Origin: Polynucleobacter sphagniphilus
Lineage (GTDB): Bacteria > Pseudomonadota > Gammaproteobacteria > Burkholderiales > Burkholderiaceae
Reading direction: 5' to 3'
Length of the DNA: 64,000 nucleotides
NCBI RefSeq assembly: GCF_001953355.1
Contig: NZ_MPIY01000017.1
Coordinates: 1 to 64,000 of the forward strand
In this document: positions 8,053 through 16,466 of the stretch, piece after piece
How positions within the stretch are numbered: the stretch's first letter is position 1
Layout of the letters: every line of letters begins with the position of its first letter
Program-made: the position numbers and the translations under genes
Notes under the pieces: generated by a model
The model's database searches: none
What the model was told of the DNA's origin: nothing
The model's input: the letters and a program-made list of their open reading frames with translations, nothing else

Positions 8053-8418
8053 ATGGCCATTTTTACAATCAAAGTGAGCGGCAATAAATCCTACGGAACC
8101 ACGAAGTCTATTTCCAAGGTTATTTTGGATATGAACCTGCAATACCTCCGTGGCAGAAAAGACTACACCGTAGTGATGGTCGAGTACATACCGCTAGATC
8201 TTTGGGTCATTGGTGGAGTGCCATTAAGTGAACAGCAAAAAAATTGCATGATCATGAATGTCACTATTTCCGATTTAATCAATGACGAAGAGAAGGCAAA
8301 CTTTATTCGTGAAACATTTGTAGCGCTCAATGAGGTGCTTGGCGACTTGCATCAAGATTCTTACATCTCTATTCACCAGTTTGATCAGAACTCATTTAGC
8401 TACAACCGACCTTTCTAA
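8053..8418 (+). CDS. Tautomerase-superfamily-like protein lacking Pro-1
   Basis: The 121-residue protein looks like two fused 4-oxalocrotonate-tautomerase-like halves: a first half ending in VVMVEYIPLDLWVIGGVPLS, where DLWVIGG resembles the family's WGIGG motif, and a second half with MNVTISDLINDEEKANFIRE and a VLGDLHQDSYISIHQFD strand. The catalytic N-terminal proline of the superfamily is absent: the sequence starts Met-Ala-Ile-Phe. The product may therefore be a non-catalytic or altered homologue. The start is well supported by GGGGAG seven bases upstream. The family call rests on pattern resemblance only. A strong terminator follows. Confidence 0.55.
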   Translation: MAIFTIKVSGNKSYGTTKSISKVILDMNLQYLRGRKDYTVVMVEYIPLDLWVIGGVPLSEQQKNCMIMNVTISDLINDEEKANFIRETFVALNEVLGDLHQDSYISIHQFDQNSFSYNRPF

Positions 8419-8439
8419 TTGGCGTCGGCGCTATTTAAA

Positions 8440-8470
8440 GAGCCCTGTTGATGATTCACAGGGCTTTTTT
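8440..8470 (+). terminator. Intrinsic terminator after the tautomerase-like gene
   Basis: AGCCCTGT (8441-8448) pairs perfectly with ACAGGGCT (8458-8465) around a nine-base loop, followed by a run of T residues on the plus strand. It ends the plus-strand unit just before the convergent efflux operon finishes at 8472. Confidence 0.85.
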
Positions 8471-8471
8471 A

Positions 8472-9983
8472 TTAGTCTAATAACTTTTGCAAAGGCGATT
8501 GATTGGCCTGACTAGGCGTCTCCTTTGCTTTCTGTGCAGCTTGAGCCTGCTCAGGAGAAACCCAACCGCCACCCAATGATTGATACAGTGCAGCCGTATC
8601 GCCCAAGTAAACAGCAAATGCTTGCACGCGATTAATCTTAGATTGCAGATATTGTTGCTGCGCCATCAACATGCCAGGCTCAGATGCATAACCTAATTTC
8701 AGTTGAGATTGGGTCATTTCATAAACAGTCTTATTGGCCTGCTCACTGTCTTTTGCTAGCGCATATAACTTGCCATCATTATCAAGGGCATACAAAGTAT
8801 CCGCTACGTTCTGAAATGCAGTCAGTACAGTTGCTTTGTATTGTGCAACGGATGCATCTAAGCCAGCTTCAGCTGCTTTTTGGCGAGCCGCTAAGGTACC
8901 GCCAGCAAAGATCGGCGCTGTGACACCACCGGTAAGACCCCAGATTGAATCATTGCCAAAGAGATTAGAAAATGCTGGGCCCGTCACGCCACCAACCAGC
9001 CCGGTGATGGAGAATTGTGGAATGCGGTTAGCAATGGCTACGCCAATTTGCGCATTACTTGCGCGCACCAATTCTTCGGCTGCACGTACGTCAGGACGTT
9101 GCGTAACCAAGCTAGAAGGCAAGGCATTTGGCAAGTTTTCAGGTATGTGCAAAGACTCCAAATTCGGCAATAGCAATTGTTCATTTGGAAACTTACCGCA
9201 ATACACTGCCAACAAATCTAAGGCTTGCTCATGCATCTTTCTCAAAGTAGGTACTTGAGCTGCGGCAGCCGCATAAGCGGATTGCGCATTAGCTAAATCC
9301 ATGCCACCCAAATAGCCTAAGCGCACCATATGACCCGTGTGCTCTAGCTGAAGACGCTGTGCCTCTACCGATTGAATGGCTGATTGCAGCTCTTCTCGGT
9401 AAACCGCTTCTTGTGCAGCTGTAGCAATAACGTTTGTGATGATAGTGATGCGCAAAGCATCTAATTGATATTGTTGTGAATTCGCTTGACCAACTAAGGA
9501 CTCCACCGCTCTACGATTTCCACCAAAAATATCAGGCGTAAATCCAACGCTTAATTGCGCAGTTTGGAAGGTATAAATAGATGGCGGCGTTACGTTAATC
9601 GCAGGCTGAAGGTTGTTGCCAGTGCTCTGTCTTGAAACCGCATAGCCAGCATTGACCTGTGGAAAAAAGAAGCCCTGCTGCGCGATCACGTTTTGCTGCG
9701 CTACTCTCAAGTTAGCAGAAGCCGCTTCAATGTTCGGATTATTTTTAAGGGCCAACTCAACCAAATCATTTAACTGTGGAGAGCCGTAAGCTTTCCACCA
9801 ATCTTGATCAATAGTAGAAGGTTTAGCCGTCTCAACGGCATTAGCATCACGCGTAAAGGATGATGTGCTTGCAGGTACGACATCCGGTCTTTTGTAGTCA
9901 GGGCCAACTGCGCAAGAAATTAAACCAGAGCCAACCAAGGCACCCAAGCTTGCAACTAGAATTCGTTTTTTGAAATTATGCAT
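8472..9983 (-). CDS. RND efflux outer-membrane channel lipoprotein, NodT/CusC-like
   Basis: TolC-family outer-membrane factor that gives the efflux pump its exit duct. The 503-residue protein begins with a lipoprotein signal (LVGSGLISC, lipid-attached Cys near residue 24) and the family hallmark AVGPDYKRPD right after it. The two OEP repeats follow, with PQFSITGLVGGVTGPAFSNL and APIFAGGTLAARQKAAEAGL in the second half. It is the last gene of a five-gene operon with an adaptor and a CzcA/CusA-like pump, so it is probably the partner of that pump. The C-terminal tail is Gln/Ala rich. Confidence 0.9.
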   Translation of the reverse strand: MHNFKKRILVASLGALVGSGLISCAVGPDYKRPDVVPASTSSFTRDANAVETAKPSTIDQDWWKAYGSPQLNDLVELALKNNPNIEAASANLRVAQQNVIAQQGFFFPQVNAGYAVSRQSTGNNLQPAINVTPPSIYTFQTAQLSVGFTPDIFGGNRRAVESLVGQANSQQYQLDALRITIITNVIATAAQEAVYREELQSAIQSVEAQRLQLEHTGHMVRLGYLGGMDLANAQSAYAAAAAQVPTLRKMHEQALDLLAVYCGKFPNEQLLLPNLESLHIPENLPNALPSSLVTQRPDVRAAEELVRASNAQIGVAIANRIPQFSITGLVGGVTGPAFSNLFGNDSIWGLTGGVTAPIFAGGTLAARQKAAEAGLDASVAQYKATVLTAFQNVADTLYALDNDGKLYALAKDSEQANKTVYEMTQSQLKLGYASEPGMLMAQQQYLQSKINRVQAFAVYLGDTAALYQSLGGGWVSPEQAQAAQKAKETPSQANQSPLQKLLD

Positions 9984-9991
9984 AGTAAGTA

Positions 9992-10750
9992 TTAAGTTCT
10001 TTCACTGGCCGAAGTCTTGATTATTTGCCCACAAGACCAAAACAGAGCAATCAAAATAAATGGCGCATGCCCTAAAAAAGTAGATAGCACCGGCATCTTC
10101 AATGCCAGACTAATATGAATTGCTAGGGGAGCGATCACAATCGTTTGAAGCGTCACCAAGATCAAAAATGAAATCGGCGCCAACACCAAATCCATTAAAG
10201 ATTTACTCAAAATAGAGAGGGGGTCTTCCAAGCTCACGGTATAGCGCGCTGAACTAGCTCCAATAAACAATAAACAAATAGCTTCAGACAGCGTATATGG
10301 AAGCAACGCCACCATCTCGTTTGGCAGCACTCCAACAGGGAGCGAAATACGTTGAATGAGATCGGCAATCACGCGGAACATCAGCAAGCCTAGCGCACCA
10401 TAAAGAAACAAAGAGAAGGCGACAGATAACTGACTTTTAAGAGCAAGAATGCGCTTACCCAATAGCTTTGGCGCTAAACGCCAAGACGGCTTTTGAGTAT
10501 TCAGAATATCTACGCAAGCGAAGACTAAGTACGGCCAAGTAAACCAAGCAAAAAACGGAATAAATAATGCACAGATCTGAATGAGAGCCGCAAACAATAG
10601 CAAACTCACAACAAACGAAGTATTTCCTGTCTGCAATTCTTGTAAATGCGAAACCCGCCCTGCAAGATCAAAACGAAACAGGCCTTTAACCCAGGCCATT
10701 TTGGCTAGAGTTGGTTTTCGCATTTCGAGGGCTTGAGTAGAGTGATTCAT
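9992..10750 (-). CDS. Multi-pass membrane protein of unknown function in an RND operon
   Basis: Not recognised. The 252-residue protein has an N-terminal cytosolic segment of about 45 residues, then about five hydrophobic spans (for example TSFVVSLLLFAALIQICALF, VAFSLFLYGALGLLMF, LVLAPISFLILVTL, FILIALFWSC), with few charged residues between them. There is no signal peptide or known motif. It sits between the small Pro-rich secreted peptide and the outer-membrane channel of a heavy-metal-type RND operon, which suggests a role linked to that pump, but nothing in the sequence says which. Confidence 0.75.
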   Translation of the reverse strand: MNHSTQALEMRKPTLAKMAWVKGLFRFDLAGRVSHLQELQTGNTSFVVSLLLFAALIQICALFIPFFAWFTWPYLVFACVDILNTQKPSWRLAPKLLGKRILALKSQLSVAFSLFLYGALGLLMFRVIADLIQRISLPVGVLPNEMVALLPYTLSEAICLLFIGASSARYTVSLEDPLSILSKSLMDLVLAPISFLILVTLQTIVIAPLAIHISLALKMPVLSTFLGHAPFILIALFWSCGQIIKTSASERT

Positions 10751-10762
10751 GGCGAGGGTTGA

Positions 10763-10978
10763 TTATTTCTTCACCGGTTTTGCATCAGGCACATTCGGTG
10801 TTCCAGGAGCTGGACCACCTGTTGGTCCAGGCGTCTTCTTGGTCTGAGCTGGCGGACCGGCTGGAATCATAGGAGCAGCCGCCTTAGCCCCACCCACTTG
10901 TGCAGCTAAGGCTAAAGAAGAACTCGCTAAAACCAACAGGAAGCAGAGAGCCCTTGAGAACAAGAAGTGTCTTTTCAT
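10763..10978 (-). CDS. Small secreted Pro/Ala-rich peptide in an RND operon
   Basis: From the ATG at 10978, one base after the TAA stop of the pump gene (TAATATG), the product is 71 residues. A signal peptide (MKRHFLFSRALCFLLVLASS, cleavage near LALA) is followed by about 45 residues rich in Pro, Gly, Ala and Lys (GPTGGPAPGTPNVPDAKPVK). No metal-binding His, Met or Cys clusters are present in the mature part. It is probably a short unfolded periplasmic peptide. The position inside the operon implies co-expression with the pump. I know no family for it. Confidence 0.7.
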   Translation of the reverse strand: MKRHFLFSRALCFLLVLASSSLALAAQVGGAKAAAPMIPAGPPAQTKKTPGPTGGPAPGTPNVPDAKPVKK

Positions 10979-10979
10979 A

Positions 10980-13900
10980 TTAGTGATGTGCATCTTCAGA
11001 AATATGACTTGGACCTTTGAGCTCGCCTTCCTCTTTGATCATCAGCAAGCAAAGTGCTGGAACCACGATCAATAGCATGATTGGGCCAATCAACAAGCCG
11101 CCCACAACTACCGTTGCCAGTGGTTTCTGAACTTGACTACCAATACCTGTTGCAATCGCTGCAGGGAAAAGACCGATACATGCTGACCATGCGGTCATCA
11201 GCATAGGTCGCATACGGTGTGTCGCAGCATGGTACATCGCATCGATACTATTCATCTTGCCGGTTTTATAGGTTTCATTGAAGTATGTAGTCATCAAAAT
11301 ACCGTTCATCACACTAATACCAAACAAGGAGATGAAACCAATTGCCGCAGAAATACTGAAATCAAGACCCGAAATCCACAGGCCTAAGATGCCTCCGCCA
11401 ATCGCAAACGGCAAACCAGAGAGTACAAATACCACGTCGCGGACATTATTAAACAAGCAGTACAAGAGAATGATGATCACGATCAAAGTAATTGGAACAA
11501 TCACCATCAAGCGAGCAGATGCTTTTTGCAAACTCTCGAACTCACCCGCCCACTCAATACGATAACCCCGAGCCAACGGTACAGCCTTAGCAATTCTCTG
11601 CTGCGCTTCGGAAACCGTACTACCCAAGTCACGACCACGCACGCTAAATTTAATTGGAATGTAACGCACAGTCGATTCGTGATAAATGAATGACGCCCCA
11701 GTATCTAGGCTGATATCAGCCACATCTTTAAGTGGAACGTAAGAGGTGCCACCGTTATTATTTTGGTAACCCACCCGCAACTCTTTGATCTTATCGATAT
11801 CGTTTCGATACGATTTATCCAAGCGCACAGAAAGATTGAATTGGCGTGGCCCCTCCAACACAGTAGTAGCAACTTGATCAGAAAGGGCGGCCTGGATATA
11901 GGCATTGACATCACCCGTATTCAAGTTATAGCGCGCAGCTTTTTCACGGTTAATCTTAATATTTAAGTTGGGTTGACCGAGCACGTTAAAAATACCGAGA
12001 TCATCAACACCTTTGATCTTAGCCATTACATCCTTAACTTGCACAGCATACTTCTCTAATTCTTTTAAATCAGGGCCAATAATTTTGACTGAGTTTGCAC
12101 CCTTCACACCGGAGAGCGCCTCCTCAACGTTATCTTGAATATATTGAGAGAAGTTAAAGACAACGCCAGGTAATTCATCATTAAATTCTTTTTGAATCTT
12201 AGCCACCAACTGCTCTTTATCTTCACCCTTAGGCCATTCATCCATTGGCTTTAGCGGTACAAACAGCTCTACGTTTGAGAATGGCGAAGCATCGCTTCCG
12301 TTATCAGGACGACCGTGTTGCGAAACCACTGTAACCACCTCTGGATGACGTAGCAAGATTTCGCGCATCTTACGTGTTGGCTCAGTACCTGCGTTCAGAC
12401 CCATGGTCATGGGCATCGCCGCACGAATCCACAAGTTTCCTTCTTCTAGGGCTGGTAGAAACTCAGAGCCTAAGCGTGAACCTGCAATTCCGCAGACCAC
12501 CAAAAAGAGAACACCGTACATCACAGACTTCTTGCCATTGTTTAATGACCACTTGAGCAATGGCTCATAGCGCTCACGCAACCAACGCACAATGAATGTC
12601 TCTACTTCTTCAATATGCTCTGGCAACATATAGGAGCATAAGACCGGAGTAATTGTGAAGGTTGCAAGCAAACCACCGGTCAATGCATAAGCATAGGTTT
12701 TTGCCATTGGTCCAAAAATTTGACCTTCCACACCTTGCATCGTGAAGAGCGGAATAAATGCGGCTACTGTAATGACAACCGAGAACAAAACTGAGGTATC
12801 AATCTGACAGGCACTGATATAAATCATTTTTAAGCGGTCAGACCAAGGCTTGGATGCAGATCCCTCGCCACCACCATCAGCAACCTTAGGATCAATACCT
12901 AAACGACCCGAAGATAAATCACGCAACATACCCACTCGTTGGGCAGGCGTTGATTGAAAGTTTCTGAAAATATTCTCAACAAGAATTACCGCCGAGTCAA
13001 CAATAATTCCGAAGTCCACCGCACCGATAGATAAGAGGTTGGCGTCCTCATCGCGCAACACCAAAATAATGATACTAAATAGCAATGCGAATGGAATGTT
13101 GATACCCACAATGATTGCGCTTCGTAGATCACCCAAGAAAATCCACTGGATAAAGAATACGAATAAACAACCTAAGACTAAGTTTTCTAATACGGTATGC
13201 GTAGTAACGCCAACCAAGCCAGAACGGTCATAGTAAGAAACAACCTTGACACCTGCCGGCAAGCTACCGTCAGTGTTCATCTTCTCAACCATCTCCTTGA
13301 CTTTAGGAATCATGTCATTGGTATGTTGATTGCGACCCATCGCCACAATCGATGCAACTATGTCATCGTTATGGTCTTTACCAGCAATACCTAAGCGAGG
13401 GACAAAACCAACCTCAACGGTACCAATATCTTTCACACGAATCGGCACGCCATTCGTTTGAGAAAGAACGACGTTTTCAATATCTTTGGTGTGGTAACCA
13501 TCAACAATGTTGTACTCACCACCATCATCAATCAAACCAACGCCACGGATGTTGATTGACTGCTGACCGTACTCAATCTCACGACCACCAACGTTAATAT
13601 TCGAGCTCCCCAGATTAGTGAGCACTTGATTCAGAGTCATGCCATAAGCTTGTAGCTTGGCCATATCCACATGAACCTGGAATTCTTTAGTAGTACCACC
13701 CCAGCTATTGATCATCACAATTCCGGGAATGGTGGCGAGACGACGGGCAACAATCCAATCTTGAACTGTACGCAAATTGCTCAAACCAAATCCGGGAGGA
13801 CCTACTACTTCGTAACGATAAATTTCACCCGTTAAGCTTGATTGCTGAATGGTGGGCACCAAATTGCCTGGCAAATTAATGTTTTGCTGAATTGCAACTG

Positions 13901-14231
13901 CAGCTTGTGAATAGGCAAAATAGAAATCAATACCGTATCTAAAAGTAACCCGCACAAATGACAGGCCATAGAAAGAAGTTGAGCGAATATTGGTAATGCC
14001 CGGAGTTGAATACAAACCAATTTCCATTGGAATGGTGTAGTACTTCTCCATCTCCTCGGCAGACAAACCGGGGGCCTGAGCAGTAATCTCCAGAATCACC
14101 GGCGCTGGATTTGGATAAGCCTCGATATTGAGTTTGCTAAAAGCAAACAAACCCGCCCCCAAGAAGACGAAGAGGGTTAATAAAATAATTGGGCGTCGTG
14201 AAAGGCCAAAAGCAATGAGCGACTTAATCAC
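10980..14231 (-). CDS. RND efflux pump, heavy-metal (CusA/CzcA) type
   Basis: Inner-membrane proton-driven transporter of the RND superfamily. The 1083-residue protein has the twelve-span layout with two large periplasmic loops; span 1 is followed by LNIEAYPNPAPVILEITAQA, and span 4 carries DFGIIVDSAVILVENIFR, the pattern that separates heavy-metal exporters from the drug exporters. The conserved acidic residue in that span fits proton relay. The exact cation is not readable from sequence, so CusA, CzcA or another HME member cannot be chosen. Its adaptor lies just upstream and its outer-membrane partner two genes downstream. An NtrC-like site lies ahead of the operon. Confidence 0.9.
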   Translation of the reverse strand: MIKSLIAFGLSRRPIILLTLFVFLGAGLFAFSKLNIEAYPNPAPVILEITAQAPGLSAEEMEKYYTIPMEIGLYSTPGITNIRSTSFYGLSFVRVTFRYGIDFYFAYSQAAVAIQQNINLPGNLVPTIQQSSLTGEIYRYEVVGPPGFGLSNLRTVQDWIVARRLATIPGIVMINSWGGTTKEFQVHVDMAKLQAYGMTLNQVLTNLGSSNINVGGREIEYGQQSINIRGVGLIDDGGEYNIVDGYHTKDIENVVLSQTNGVPIRVKDIGTVEVGFVPRLGIAGKDHNDDIVASIVAMGRNQHTNDMIPKVKEMVEKMNTDGSLPAGVKVVSYYDRSGLVGVTTHTVLENLVLGCLFVFFIQWIFLGDLRSAIIVGINIPFALLFSIIILVLRDEDANLLSIGAVDFGIIVDSAVILVENIFRNFQSTPAQRVGMLRDLSSGRLGIDPKVADGGGEGSASKPWSDRLKMIYISACQIDTSVLFSVVITVAAFIPLFTMQGVEGQIFGPMAKTYAYALTGGLLATFTITPVLCSYMLPEHIEEVETFIVRWLRERYEPLLKWSLNNGKKSVMYGVLFLVVCGIAGSRLGSEFLPALEEGNLWIRAAMPMTMGLNAGTEPTRKMREILLRHPEVVTVVSQHGRPDNGSDASPFSNVELFVPLKPMDEWPKGEDKEQLVAKIQKEFNDELPGVVFNFSQYIQDNVEEALSGVKGANSVKIIGPDLKELEKYAVQVKDVMAKIKGVDDLGIFNVLGQPNLNIKINREKAARYNLNTGDVNAYIQAALSDQVATTVLEGPRQFNLSVRLDKSYRNDIDKIKELRVGYQNNNGGTSYVPLKDVADISLDTGASFIYHESTVRYIPIKFSVRGRDLGSTVSEAQQRIAKAVPLARGYRIEWAGEFESLQKASARLMVIVPITLIVIIILLYCLFNNVRDVVFVLSGLPFAIGGGILGLWISGLDFSISAAIGFISLFGISVMNGILMTTYFNETYKTGKMNSIDAMYHAATHRMRPMLMTAWSACIGLFPAAIATGIGSQVQKPLATVVVGGLLIGPIMLLIVVPALCLLMIKEEGELKGPSHISEDAHH

Positions 14232-14280
14232 AAGAAATCTTTCTTAAATTTTTTCAATAGCAGTAATGGTTACTAAGCTC

Positions 14281-15552
14281 TTATTCGCCAACAACTAATA
14301 AGTTGCTGAGGAAAATAGCATTCGCGGTTGCAATCACTTCACCCTCTTGCAGACCTTCAGTAACTTGTACCAAGCCATTACTCCGAATTCCCAATTTCAC
14401 AGAACGCACATTCATGTGTTTTCCGCCATCAGTGGTCACCCAAACTGTATTGGAGCCATCGCCTTCGCGTACAACTGCTTCAATTGGAACGGCAATTCCT
14501 TTGATTGGCGCATCGGCATGGACCACATAGTTGGCATACATACCACCACGCATCATGTTTTTAGGGTCGGCTACATCGGCACGCACATTAACCGTTCTAG
14601 TAACTGGATCAACGATGGAACCGACAATCTTCACCTTAGCTGTGAATTTCTCGTTGGGCAAAGCAGGCACAGTCACATCCAATTCTTGACCCTGTGCCAA
14701 GCGTGTACTTTCAGATTCAGGCGCATTGATCACCAACCATTTCATTGTTGGATCTGCCACAATAAATGGAGCAGGTGTATTGCCTGGCTGGACTAATAAA
14801 CCAGGCTGAACATTACGCGCTACTACCTGACCATCCAATGGGCTTAACACTGCCAAAGTGGAATCCATCTTGCGCTTGGTTTCGATCTGCTGAATATCAC
14901 TAGCTGACTTACCAAACATACGAACGGTATCGCGCGCCGCTTTTAAAGATGCATCTGCAGCAGTTTGATCGGCAACGTTTTGTTGATACTGCTGCAAAGA
15001 AATGGACTTTAATTCATATAACTGTTTTGCTCTGTTGAGCACAGCAGTAGTGTTGTCATAAACGCCCTTAGCGCTTAACAATGCGGACTCGGCACTAGCC
15101 AAATCTGGACTATCTACAGTAAAGAGTACATCTCCTTTTTTAACGGCATCACCTACATCAAAGTTCGCCTTAATGACTCTACCTTGATAGTTGGTAAATA
15201 CTTGAACGGCTGAGTTTTGATTGAAATCAATGCTGCCGTATGCTGGAAATTCAGCGGTAAATTCAGCACTTCCAACTGCCTTGAGTGCGATAGTGGAAAC
15301 CTGCTTTTCATTGAGAACAACGAAGGTTTTAGGTCCAGTCTCCACTTTCTCTTCTTCGGCATGCTTTAAGAATGGCAAGCCAAAGTACAAAATCAACACA
15401 ATCACCACGCCGATGACAATCAGTGTGCGCTGCTTTTTAGTGAGCTTCGTATTCCAAGCAACGATTGCTTCATCAACGCTAGGCTTCACTTTGGTCGCAT
15501 ACCAAGCTTGGACACGTTGCTTTAGTTCATTTAGATTTTTTGGTGTATTCAT
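14281..15552 (-). CDS. RND periplasmic adaptor, CusB/CzcB type
   Basis: Membrane fusion protein linking pump and outer-membrane channel. The 423-residue protein has an N-terminal cytosolic tail of about 43 residues, one membrane span (LIVIGVVIVLILYFGLPFL), then the barrel-sandwich/lipoyl half-motifs (GRVIKANFDVGDAVKKGDVL and DGQVVARNVQPGLLVQPGN), an alpha-hairpin between them and a beta-barrel region (VNVRADVADPKNMMRGGMYA). It is first in the operon, 49 bp before the pump gene. The N-terminal tail is longer than usual for adaptors, which often start directly with a signal or anchor. Confidence 0.88.
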   Translation of the reverse strand: MNTPKNLNELKQRVQAWYATKVKPSVDEAIVAWNTKLTKKQRTLIVIGVVIVLILYFGLPFLKHAEEEKVETGPKTFVVLNEKQVSTIALKAVGSAEFTAEFPAYGSIDFNQNSAVQVFTNYQGRVIKANFDVGDAVKKGDVLFTVDSPDLASAESALLSAKGVYDNTTAVLNRAKQLYELKSISLQQYQQNVADQTAADASLKAARDTVRMFGKSASDIQQIETKRKMDSTLAVLSPLDGQVVARNVQPGLLVQPGNTPAPFIVADPTMKWLVINAPESESTRLAQGQELDVTVPALPNEKFTAKVKIVGSIVDPVTRTVNVRADVADPKNMMRGGMYANYVVHADAPIKGIAVPIEAVVREGDGSNTVWVTTDGGKHMNVRSVKLGIRSNGLVQVTEGLQEGEVIATANAIFLSNLLVVGE

Positions 15553-15593
15553 TTTTTAATCAAATTAAGAATCGTTGCCGCTCAATGAAAAAT

Positions 15594-15607
15594 TGTGCAT
15601 TTGCACA
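15594..15607. promoter_or_regulatory. Palindrome upstream of the heavy-metal-type RND operon
   Basis: TGTGCA-TT-TGCACA is a perfect six-base inverted repeat 42 bp before the adaptor start codon. It could be an operator in the operon promoter. The binding protein is unknown, and short palindromes of this kind arise by chance. Confidence 0.3.
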
Positions 15608-15758
15608 TAATAAAAACAATGCAAAAGCCTGTCTGCTGTCATAAATCGCAGTAAAAAAAGTGTAAAAATTAACTAATCCAGGTTTTGGGCATCAATTTTT
15701 TGCCCACACTATCTACCCGCTCATTCTAGTTATGCCAGATGGCTGAAATATTACTTAT

Positions 15759-15773
15759 GCACCTTATTAGTGC
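15759..15773 (-). promoter_or_regulatory. NtrC-like site upstream of the heavy-metal-type RND operon
   Basis: GCACCTTATTAGTGC, within TGCAC-N7-GTGCA, matches the NtrC pattern GCACCA-N3-TGGTGC at 10 of 12 positions and has the same form as the site at 7451-7465. It lies 207 bp before the adaptor start, in the 266-bp gap between that operon and the next gene's stop codon. Confidence 0.45.
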
Positions 15774-15818
15774 ACAAGTAACCCACCCTGGTTCACTAAC
15801 CACAAAAACTAAGAACAT

Positions 15819-16337
15819 CTACTCAGAACAAAATAACTCAGTAGTGGCAATTGGGGTTTGCTCATTGTCTGCAAAATAGATTTGTCCTTTACCAGTGCCC
15901 GTATTAATGTCAACAATGATGTAGATCTGTTTACCATTAATCTTCTGAGATTCACGGCTTTTTAAGGCAAATGCATTATTTTTGCGTACCAAAACATTAA
16001 ATTCGATTTTGTGAGGATCGTCGATCGACTTTGTCATCTCTGCGATATTGTCGATCACCGCAAAATGAAATATGTCTTTCTCATCTTTCGTGGCCTTGCA
16101 GATGAATTTGACATCGCCACGGTCGTCTAATTTAGGCATTTTGGGATAGCGTTTTCGACAAATCTTTTCAATGTAACCCTCGGTAGTGCCTTCACCATAT
16201 TTTGATTTCAAACTCTTATAGCAATCATCATAAGAGTAGTCGCCAAATATCCCCGCCCACGATGGACTGGACAAAGTTAATAAAACGATTGCGGTCAAAC
16301 TAGCGCATAAGGTCACTATATTTGTTTTATTCGACAT
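15819..16337 (-). CDS. Secreted protein of unknown function
   Basis: Not recognised. From the ATG at 16337, with GGA eight bases upstream, the product is 172 residues with a signal peptide (cleavage near PSWAG, residue 28). The mature part starts with a short basic cysteine-containing domain (YDDCYKSLKSKYG then EKICRKRYPKMP) and continues as a beta-rich domain with FICKATKD and a terminal ELFCSE, so four cysteines could pair. An upstream start at 16418 would include the hairpin of the neighbouring terminator and is unlikely. It lies between the porin copy 2 terminator and the RND operon, on the same strand as both. Confidence 0.7.
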   Translation of the reverse strand: MSNKTNIVTLCASLTAIVLLTLSSPSWAGIFGDYSYDDCYKSLKSKYGEGTTEGYIEKICRKRYPKMPKLDDRGDVKFICKATKDEKDIFHFAVIDNIAEMTKSIDDPHKIEFNVLVRKNNAFALKSRESQKINGKQIYIIVDINTGTGKGQIYFADNEQTPIATTELFCSE

Positions 16338-16390
16338 AAATGACTTCCTTAATCTTGAAATGACTTCAAGTGTAGTGCGAAACATCCTAA

Positions 16391-16426
16391 TAAAAAAACA
16401 GCATGGGTTTAAATCCATGCTGTTTC
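16391..16426 (-). terminator. Intrinsic terminator after porin copy 2
   Basis: On the minus strand a perfect stem of about eleven pairs (AAACAGCATGG with CCATGCTGTTT, 16396-16406 and 16415-16425) is followed by a run of seven T residues. It lies about 40 bp past the porin stop codon. Confidence 0.9.
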
Positions 16427-16466
16427 TATTGATACAGATATTACTTAACTTCTACTTCAAACATAC

